Below are positions 58,641 to 64,000 of a stretch of 64,000 nucleotides of DNA, in pieces. Both the position numbers and the translations under genes were made by a program. Position 1 is the stretch's first letter. Each line of letters opens with the position of its first letter. Under the pieces are notes generated by a model that was not told the DNA's origin, made no database searches, and saw only the letters and a list, made by a program, of their open reading frames with translations. The DNA lies in contig CAYLKL010000004.1 in the NCBI GenBank assembly GCA_964384645.1, positions 11,000-74,999 of the forward strand, written 5' to 3'. This DNA is from DAORIO01 sp964384645 (GTDB lineage: Bacteria > Patescibacteriota > Minisyncoccia > Phycocordibacterales > UBA9973).

Positions 58641-59414
58641 ATGTTAAATACAAAAAGATTCGCTAAATTTTCTTCAATCTTAATAACAACTTTTTTGTTT
58701 GCTTTTTCTTTTGCAAATTTTGCATATGCCAATCCAACGTTTACGGTGAACACTTCAACTGTTGGGCAGATAGATTTTAGTGGGAGTAATTTGGATGGAA
58801 TAAGCGAGATTTATGTGTATCTAACAAAAAAAAGTAATGGGACAACACAAGGATCAGGATCTGTCCCCGTGGTTTCTAATGCATTTTCGCACTCTTTTTA
58901 TGGAGTGACCGAGGGTGAGGAATATGAATATTCTATAAATGGCGACGGAGCACCGTTGAAAGTTGGGAGTATTGTTCTGTCTGGAGGTGTAGATACAGGT
59001 TCTTCTGGTGGTGTTGATACTGGCAGTTCTGGAGGTGTGGATACAGGTTCTTCTGGTGGTGTTGATACTGGCAGTTCTGGAGGTGTAGATACAGGTTCTT
59101 CTGGTGGTGTAGATACTGGTTCTGGTAACAACTCGTCAGCCCAGCAAATCCTTCTAGAAAATCCATTAAAGAATATAGATTCAATTGAAGAACTTATTTC
59201 AATAATTTTAAATTTAGTTTGGAAAATCGGAGTTTGGATTTTGGCAGGATTTATAATTTACACTGGATTTTTGTTTGTCTCCGCCCGTGGTAATCCTGCA
59301 AAAATAAAAGAAGCGGGAGAAGCTTTAAAGTACACACTTATCGGAGGATTGATTCTTTTAGGTGCTTGGGTTATTGCAGAAGCAATTATTGGAACAGTTG
59401 AAGCTTTAAAATAA
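58641..59414 (+). CDS. T4SS-pilin-like protein with SGGVDTGS repeat linker
   Basis: 257 residues. Signal peptide 1-30 (ending A-Y-A-N), a short Ig-like domain (about 32-112), six tandem S-G-G-V-D-T-G-S units (114-161), then a two-helix pilin end: I-S-I-I-L-N-L-V-W-K-I-G-V-W-I-L-A (about 182-198), S-A-R-G-N-P-A-K-I-K-E-A and a second helix G-L-I-L-L-G-A-W-V-I-A-E-A-I. It is the second of five pilin paralogues in a row. Confidence 0.82.
   Translation: MLNTKRFAKFSSILITTFLFAFSFANFAYANPTFTVNTSTVGQIDFSGSNLDGISEIYVYLTKKSNGTTQGSGSVPVVSNAFSHSFYGVTEGEEYEYSINGDGAPLKVGSIVLSGGVDTGSSGGVDTGSSGGVDTGSSGGVDTGSSGGVDTGSSGGVDTGSGNNSSAQQILLENPLKNIDSIEELISIILNLVWKIGVWILAGFIIYTGFLFVSARGNPAKIKEAGEALKYTLIGGLILLGAWVIAEAIIGTVEALK
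58980..59123 (+). repeat. Six 24-bp coding tandem repeats
   Basis: Units alternate in sequence, giving a higher-order 48-bp period (ggTgTaGATACaGGTTCT / ggTgTtGATACtGGCAGT types). Such arrays change copy number easily. Confidence 0.9.
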
Positions 59415-59424
59415 GTTAAAAAAT

Positions 59425-59808
59425 ATGAATAAAATAATTAAAAAATTAATAACAATCACTATTATTTCCTTACCAGTAGTTTCTTTTGCTCAAGCAGATC
59501 CATCAGGAAGTCTTTGTGACGCAAAAAATATCGGAACAATCGGTGATATTTTAGGTTGGGCAACTTGTTTGCTATCCAATGCTGTTGTTCCTTTGTTGTT
59601 TGCAGGAGCACTAGCCGTATTTGTTTTTGGTGTTGTAAAATTTATTGGAAACTCAGATAGTAAAGAGCAGGGTAAAGGTAAGGATTTTATGATTTGGGGT
59701 ATTGTGGGGCTTTTCGTTATGATTTCAGTTTGGGGACTTGTAAATGTTTTGAATGTAACGTTTGGGGTAAGAAACGTTATTCCACAGTTACCTGTTACAA
59801 GCAATTAG
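59425..59808 (+). CDS. T4SS-pilin-like protein
   Basis: 127 residues. Signal peptide 1-22 (V-V-S-F-A-Q), a short cysteine-containing segment, then two helices (about 51-73 and 91-112) around G-N-S-D-S-K-E-Q-G-K-G-K-D-F-M-I-W-G. This is the plain pilin form of the family. Confidence 0.82.
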   Translation: MNKIIKKLITITIISLPVVSFAQADPSGSLCDAKNIGTIGDILGWATCLLSNAVVPLLFAGALAVFVFGVVKFIGNSDSKEQGKGKDFMIWGIVGLFVMISVWGLVNVLNVTFGVRNVIPQLPVTSN

Positions 59809-59866
59809 TTTGTTGGTATAATACATTTATTAAACGGTCGTTATTAATTAATTATTAAAAATAAAA

Positions 59867-60262
59867 ATGATGAAAAAATTTATAATAGTTGTATCAAGTT
59901 TTTTGCCTAGCTTAGCACTTGCTCAAGCTTTTCAAACAACCCTAGATACAACTGATGGAACAATCGGTGGTATTATGGCAACGGTTTTCCAAATCATAAA
60001 CTTCTTGGTTCCGATCGGTATTGCTGTTGGTATTGTTTATTTTATTTTTGCAGTTATAAAATACATATCAGCAAAAGACGAAGAGCAAAAAGCAACTTAC
60101 AAGGGAACTATGGTTTATGCCATAATCGGTTTGTTTGTTATAACATCAATCTGGGGACTTGTTGCTGTTTTGAATAACACATTCGGTATTCAACAAGGAG
60201 GTGGAATTGGACAAAAAACACCTTGTATCTACGATAACCCAACTGTTCCAGGACCGTGCTAA
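59867..60262 (+). CDS. T4SS-pilin-like protein
   Basis: 131 residues. Signal peptide 1-19 (L-A-L-A-Q), helix 1 about 35-60, K-D-E-E-Q-K-A-T-Y-K-G-T-M loop, helix 2 about 79-104, Gly/Cys-containing tail. It starts after a 58-base gap and its stop overlaps the next start. Confidence 0.82.
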   Translation: MMKKFIIVVSSFLPSLALAQAFQTTLDTTDGTIGGIMATVFQIINFLVPIGIAVGIVYFIFAVIKYISAKDEEQKATYKGTMVYAIIGLFVITSIWGLVAVLNNTFGIQQGGGIGQKTPCIYDNPTVPGPC

Positions 60263-60603
60263 AGAATATTTCTAAAAATTTAATTAAATTTTCTGCAGTA
60301 AGCCTAAGCTTTTTAGCTTCGGCTTCTGTTGTTTTTGCAGCGCAAGATTTGGATACATTGATGGGGAAAATTGCAAAAGTAATAATTAATCCAGCAATCG
60401 TATTTATATTCGCACTAGCTCTTGTTTATTTTTTGTACGGACTCGTTGAGTTTTTGCAAAATGCAGAAAGCCCAGAGAAAAGAGTAACAGGTCAGTCACA
60501 CATGATTTGGGGAGTTGTAGGGATGTTTATAATGATATCTGTATTTACAATAATGCGAATTCTTCGAGATACCGTTGGGGGGGATGTAAAAATTCCGCAA
60601 TAG
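60256..60603 (+). CDS. T4SS-pilin-like protein (GTG start)
   Basis: 115 residues starting with GTG, seven bases inside the preceding gene, so probably translated by coupling. Signal peptide about 1-28 (V-V-F-A-A-Q), helix 1 about 41-64, N-A-E-S-P-E-K-R-V-T-G-Q-S-H-M-I-W-G loop, helix 2 about 82-104. The I/M-I-W-G at the start of helix 2 is shared with the 59425 protein. A terminator ends the run. Confidence 0.82.
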   Translation: MLKNISKNLIKFSAVSLSFLASASVVFAAQDLDTLMGKIAKVIINPAIVFIFALALVYFLYGLVEFLQNAESPEKRVTGQSHMIWGVVGMFIMISVFTIMRILRDTVGGDVKIPQ

Positions 60604-60620
60604 AAAATTTAATTAGAAAT

Positions 60621-60658
60621 AAAAAAAGCTCAACACAATATTGTGTTGAGCTTTTGTT
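60621..60658. terminator. Bidirectional terminator ending the pilin run
   Basis: AAAAAAGCTCAACACAAT pairs with ATTGTGTTGAGCTTTT. Confidence 0.88.
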
Positions 60659-60671
60659 AATAGTTGATTCA

Positions 60672-61838
60672 CTACTTGTTTTTGTTCAAAAAATTCCTTA
60701 GTAACGAAAAGATTGCTCCATCACCTTTTGCATCACCAACGATTTCAATTTGATCTTCATTTCTTTTTATGTCCATTTTGGCGTCTTTGTCCATGGCAAG
60801 GATATTTTCACTAGCTTTTTCTGAATTCGTAATACCAGCTTTGTTAAGTCGCTCTATGCCTAAAGCATGATTTTCGTATTTAAGTAAGTCGGCGAATTCC
60901 TGTAATTGCGATTCGGGAACTGATTCTAGTTGAGCTCTGAATTTAGGGTTAGTAGGTTCAAGGTCTTCAAGTTTAATACCATTAAGGGCAACTTCCAATC
61001 CTAATTCTTCAATAGTATTGCCATCACCGTCAAGTCCATTAATTATATTACTTAAACTTTCCTTAAGTTCTTTTTTTGAAGTTTCGTTCATTAAACTTTC
61101 TGGACTGCGTGAACGAATATGATCTCTGCAGCCTTCTTTTACGTAACTTGTGAGATTTAGTTGTTTAGTACTCTCATCAAGTTGGTAATAGGTGATAGGA
61201 TTGTATACAAAATAAGTAATTAATCCTCGCGCTGTAAAATTAACTGAACCAGCTAGCTCTTGTAGGACAATAGTGTCTGGTTGAGTTTTTGGAATTGTGT
61301 TTTTGATTTTGCAATAATCACGGCCAACAAATTCTGATGAGACTGGAGCTGTCTGGACGATTCTTAGGCTACTAAATAATGGTATTTTCCAATGATTACC
61401 AGCCGACAGAAATATTCTTACAGGATTTCCAAGCCACAGATAAAACCCAGTATAACCTTCAGGTGGAACAAAGTCCGCCTTGGCGGTAACGGGCCAAATA
61501 AGTATTGGTTCTGAATCAAGCTGACTCAAGCCAATTTGCTTTTTTCTTAATTCTTCAATTTTTCTATTATGTTCAGTTATCTCTGGTATTTCATGGCTTT
61601 CACCAAGACCAAAAATAAAAAAAATAATTGATAAAGATATAGAAATAAGATTAGTGGGTCCATACAGTAGTAATTTTTGATATCCAGTTCCGATAAGATT
61701 TTGATATAAATCAGTCGTATTTATCAGGCTGTGAAATAAATTAACTATAGTAATTTGAATAATTAAGTATAATATTATTGATAGAAGTATACCAATACTT
61801 ATACTTAATCCGGGTGTAAGAGTGATTTCATCTTTCAT
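60672..61838 (-). CDS. SPFH/Band-7-like membrane protein
   Basis: 388 residues. Two N-terminal membrane helices (about 9-35 and 57-76), then a beta-rich domain (about 125-225) with A-R-G-L-I-T-Y-F-V-Y-N-P and an alpha-helical region with C-R-D-H-I-R-S-R-S-P, followed by I-E-E-L-G-L-E-V-A-L-N-G-I. This is the order of SPFH (stomatin/prohibitin) proteins, in which the I-E-x-x-G-L-x-V block closes the domain. Likely a membrane scaffold; no protease partner nearby. Identification is moderate. It has a canonical promoter and an 8-bp repeat in the leader. Confidence 0.62.
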   Translation of the reverse strand: MKDEITLTPGLSISIGILLSIILYLIIQITIVNLFHSLINTTDLYQNLIGTGYQKLLLYGPTNLISISLSIIFFIFGLGESHEIPEITEHNRKIEELRKKQIGLSQLDSEPILIWPVTAKADFVPPEGYTGFYLWLGNPVRIFLSAGNHWKIPLFSSLRIVQTAPVSSEFVGRDYCKIKNTIPKTQPDTIVLQELAGSVNFTARGLITYFVYNPITYYQLDESTKQLNLTSYVKEGCRDHIRSRSPESLMNETSKKELKESLSNIINGLDGDGNTIEELGLEVALNGIKLEDLEPTNPKFRAQLESVPESQLQEFADLLKYENHALGIERLNKAGITNSEKASENILAMDKDAKMDIKRNEDQIEIVGDAKGDGAIFSLLRNFLNKNK

Positions 61839-61839
61839 C

Positions 61840-61880
61840 TTTTAAGTTTTTAAGTTTTTAAGTTTTTAAGTTTTTTTAAA
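61840..61880 (-). repeat. 8-bp tandem repeat in the leader of the SPFH-like gene
   Basis: TTTTTAAG repeated about four times between promoter and start codon. Slippage here would change leader length. Confidence 0.85.
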
Positions 61881-61922
61881 TTATATCATAAAATAAAAAA
61901 GAGTCAAGTAAATACTTGACTC
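61880..61922 (-). promoter_or_regulatory. Promoter embedded in a terminator palindrome
   Basis: GAGTCAAGTA (61901-61910) and TACTTGACTC (61913-61922) form a 10-bp stem followed on the minus strand by TTTTTTATTTT, terminating the 61949 gene. The TTGACT in its far arm (61907-61902) is the -35 of the SPFH-like gene, with TATAAT at 61885-61880 (16 bp). Confidence 0.7.
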
Positions 61923-61948
61923 TAAACTAGTTTTAATTAGGCTAAATT

Positions 61949-62425
61949 TTATGGTTTTTTTCTATAAACCATAACAGTTAAATTGGCTCTTTCGCTGTCA
62001 CTGTACACATAAAACTCCGTTGTGCCAATAGGGAATTCATCGTACCCGAATTTTCCTGGGTACCACTCAACATTAACAAATTTATCACCGCCAGATCTGT
62101 ACGCTAAGGTAATTCGATCATTTGATTGAAATTGCCATTGATAACCTGTCTGTAAAAATAAATTCGGTTCGTCTGTGATTTCTTTTGGGCAATCCATCCT
62201 GTTAATTTTAAGGGGATCTGGGTATTCCATTATTTCTCCATATTGCTTAAAACCACTACCACGCGATGATTTTGCCGGATAGAAGTCATTTTCTTTGTTT
62301 GCAGTATGGTCTCTGTCGGCGGGGCTTAGGAAATATTTTATTGTTACTATCACAAAGATTACTGACAATATTCCAAAAATACACCACATTATTTTTTTCC
62401 AATTTCTTTTAAACCATGCTTTCAT
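61949..62425 (-). CDS. Single-pass anchored extracytoplasmic protein, 158 residues
   Basis: A basic N-terminus, one membrane helix (about 12-32), then a polar linker and a small beta domain (about 75-155; W-Q-F-Q-S-N-D-R-I-T-L-A-Y-R, T-T-E-F-Y-V-Y-S-D-S). The end L-T-V-M-V-Y-R-K-K-P is a beta strand. No known family. Promoter TTGACT (62497-62492), 17 bp, TATAAT (62474-62469). Confidence 0.65.
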   Translation of the reverse strand: MKAWFKRNWKKIMWCIFGILSVIFVIVTIKYFLSPADRDHTANKENDFYPAKSSRGSGFKQYGEIMEYPDPLKINRMDCPKEITDEPNLFLQTGYQWQFQSNDRITLAYRSGGDKFVNVEWYPGKFGYDEFPIGTTEFYVYSDSERANLTVMVYRKKP

Positions 62426-62597
62426 AGTGTTTATTTTTAAATGTTCAATTATTTAGTTTCTTCATGTAATTATATCACCAATATCTATAAAAGTCAAGTA
62501 CAAAACACTTCATTTATAAACAATATTTTGGACTTTTTGACCGTTTTATGATGTATAATTTAAGTATTAATTTATTAGCTTAAATGTTTATTTATAT

Positions 62598-63281
62598 ATG
62601 GATTTTAAAAAGTATTTAATAGTTTTGATTTTCTTTGTTGTGGGTGTTCTTGTGGGTAAAAATATGCCACAACAAGACCCTGCTGCTAATTCAGCGAGCT
62701 CTTTGAGATCTGGGGTTGTAACCCAAGATACGACAAGTGTGAACACTACTCCTGTAGTAACCAATCCATCTAGAACACCTGTGAATAACAGTACTACTGT
62801 TACAAATAATCAGGACCAAGTTGGAAGTACTGTAAAGCCAACAACTAGTACTATTTCTACCGATATCAGTGTTACAAGCAATACTGATACGAACAATGCA
62901 ATTTCTAAATATGTCGGAATAAATCCTTTAACAAAAAATATGTATAAGGGAAATGTTTCAAATGATGTAGTTGAGGTTGTTAATCTTCAGAAGTTTTTAA
63001 TTGCAAGTGGTTTTCTGGCTGGTGTTGCCGACGGTAAATTTGGTCCAATGACACAGCAGGCTGTTATACAATTTCAGTTGTTAGGCAGTGTGGTGCCTTC
63101 TGTTGGGTATGTTGGTCCAAAAACTCGCCAGCTAATAAACCAAATATTAGTTGATCCAAATTATAATAATCGACAAAAACCTACCTGTAACTGTAAAAAT
63201 ATAAGTGGAACACCTGGAATGTTGCAACCTGGAGGTGCTTGTCAGGCTAGTGATAGTTGTGCTTGGGTTTTTCCATCTTAA
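62598..63281 (+). CDS. Anchored peptidoglycan-binding domain protein
   Basis: 227 residues: N-terminal membrane helix (about 6-22), a Ser/Thr/Asn/Val low-complexity stalk (about 27-105), a PG_binding_1 domain (about 113-178) with V-V-N-L-Q-K-F-L-I-A-S-G-F and G-K-F-G-P-M-T-Q-Q-A-V-I-Q-F-Q (the classic second half), and a cysteine-rich end with four Cys (C-N-C ... C-Q-A-S-D-S-C). It should bind the wall; the partner is unknown. Confidence 0.88.
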   Translation: MDFKKYLIVLIFFVVGVLVGKNMPQQDPAANSASSLRSGVVTQDTTSVNTTPVVTNPSRTPVNNSTTVTNNQDQVGSTVKPTTSTISTDISVTSNTDTNNAISKYVGINPLTKNMYKGNVSNDVVEVVNLQKFLIASGFLAGVADGKFGPMTQQAVIQFQLLGSVVPSVGYVGPKTRQLINQILVDPNYNNRQKPTCNCKNISGTPGMLQPGGACQASDSCAWVFPS

Positions 63282-63297
63282 TTTAAGTTAGTTAAAT

Positions 63298-63331
63298 AAA
63301 AACCTGGTCATTGTATGACCAGGTTTTTTTA
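63298..63331. terminator. Bidirectional terminator
   Basis: AAAAACCTGGTCAT pairs with ATGACCAGGTTTTTTT. Confidence 0.88.
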
Positions 63332-63856
63332 TTTTGAAAAATAATAGTTTTTCTCCTTTTGATAAACAGAGTAAAGACTGTCGTTTGATAATATTCGCGA
63401 TATAGGACTTTGTATGTAAAACTTTTGATCATTTTGCAAAACAAAATATGTGTCTGATGTGTTTACATCAATCCCGAATTGATTTTTTGGTAATTTTGAA
63501 AAATAAGATATTACTAAAAATAATTCGGCTCTTGAAAGTTTTTTCCGCTCAATACTTTTTGATATTACAAGATCAAACCCGGGGCAATTTCTTATTTCTT
63601 CCGCTTCGTTAGGGGCTGTGATGGTGTAATACTCTTTCATGTTTTCATATTGATAGCATTCTTTTATAAAATCTGCTTCAATTGTTTCAAAAAAGTATTC
63701 CGGGTCGAAGTCTTTAAAGTCGGGAATTTTAACAATGTACGTATCATTATTTACAAAAATTAAATCCTGATTTAGGGAGGTCGCGGCTTGTGCTGTAGAT
63801 TTACTTTGCCACATACTAAAAATTGTGAATATTGAAATTATTATTAAATTTTTCAT
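63329..63856 (-). CDS. Secreted hypothetical protein, 175 residues
   Basis: Signal peptide 1-24 (ending S-T-A-Q-A-A). The mature domain is mixed alpha/beta with two cysteines (Y-Q-Y-E-N and R-N-C-P-G-F-D-L-V-I-S). No known family. Promoter TTGACA (63910-63905), 16 bp, TATAAT (63888-63883). Confidence 0.65.
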   Translation of the reverse strand: MKNLIIISIFTIFSMWQSKSTAQAATSLNQDLIFVNNDTYIVKIPDFKDFDPEYFFETIEADFIKECYQYENMKEYYTITAPNEAEEIRNCPGFDLVISKSIERKKLSRAELFLVISYFSKLPKNQFGIDVNTSDTYFVLQNDQKFYIQSPISRILSNDSLYSVYQKEKNYYFSK

Positions 63857-63917
63857 GTGCTAGGGGTTTTAGAGTTTTTTCAATTATACTACTCATTACT
63901 ATATTGTCAAATAAAAA

Positions 63918-63947
63918 AACCCAGTAAAGACTGGATTTTCTTTTTGT
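63918..63947. terminator. Hairpin upstream of the last gene
   Basis: AAAAAACCCAGT pairs with ACTGGATTTTCTTTTT. It probably ends a transcript from beyond the right edge. Confidence 0.6.
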
Positions 63948-64000
63948 GTCTCTATTGTACCAAGCTCGAACATTTTTTCAAAACAAATAGCTCATCGCTC

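Noticed and set aside
1..64000. CRISPR array, prophage or restriction-modification system
   Set aside because: No regularly spaced direct repeats with unique spacers, no cas, phage structural, integrase or restriction genes were found.

Overview
The window looks like a chromosome segment of a low-GC candidate-phyla-radiation bacterium (Patescibacteria, probably the Parcubacteria/Paceibacteria side). The evidence is compact, strongly diverged housekeeping genes (secA, dnaE, gyrA, hisS, def, fmt, pth, lepB, rpsA, hpf, truB, rnhB), several surface-protein types that I associate with this group (T4SS-pilin-like two-helix proteins, cohesin/dockerin proteins, VanY and PG-binding proteins), many short orphan proteins, and no complete biosynthetic pathway. 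TGA is used as a stop, so the code is the standard one. The source is a scaffold: it has one run of exactly 100 N at 11609-11708.

Layout. 1-3.9 kb: a partial orphan gene, RNase P RNA, a structured non-coding stretch, a Bacteroidota-like secreted protein, a small membrane protein, candidate small RNAs and a 28-residue lysine-rich protein. 4.0-18.8 kb: secA, then a co-directional cell-surface locus with a membrane-anchored acidic protein, a giant repeat protein interrupted by the N gap, a frameshifted relative, a WxL-binding-like (DUF916-like) protein, a dockerin protein, a GIY-YIG protein and two cohesin proteins. 19-34 kb: a glucosaminidase-like protein, a 368-bp non-coding inverted-repeat element next to dnaE, rnhB, several secreted orphans, a SET-domain protein, truB, a zinc-ribbon protein, a DedA protein, a DEAD-box helicase, a DUF2914 protein and a VanY-type peptidase. 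34-44 kb: an accessory zone of mostly single-gene units, most on the minus strand, each with its own promoter and terminator and separated by short palindromic repeats. 44-51 kb: tRNA-Asn, a DUF167 protein, hpf, the lepB-hisS-def-fmt operon, pth and rpsA. 51.6-60.6 kb: a long plus-strand run of MBL-like protein, membrane protein, gyrA, methyltransferase, solute-binding protein and five T4SS-pilin-like proteins. 60.6-64 kb: an SPFH-like membrane protein and secreted orphans.

Two promoter styles divide the genes. At least 16 genes, most of them core (secA, truB, hpf, pth and others), have an extended -10 box (TGN-TATAAT type) 6-8 bases before the start codon, which predicts leaderless mRNAs. 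The accessory genes instead have a full -35/-10 promoter (TTGACA, 16-17 bp, TATAAT) and a real 5' leader. In the 37-43 kb zone five leaders contain a hairpin, and three of these also share a sequence motif. I consider that repeat-punctuated, cassette-like zone and its common leader the best candidate for something undescribed. The surface locus (cohesin plus dockerin plus WxL-binding-like protein) is the second.
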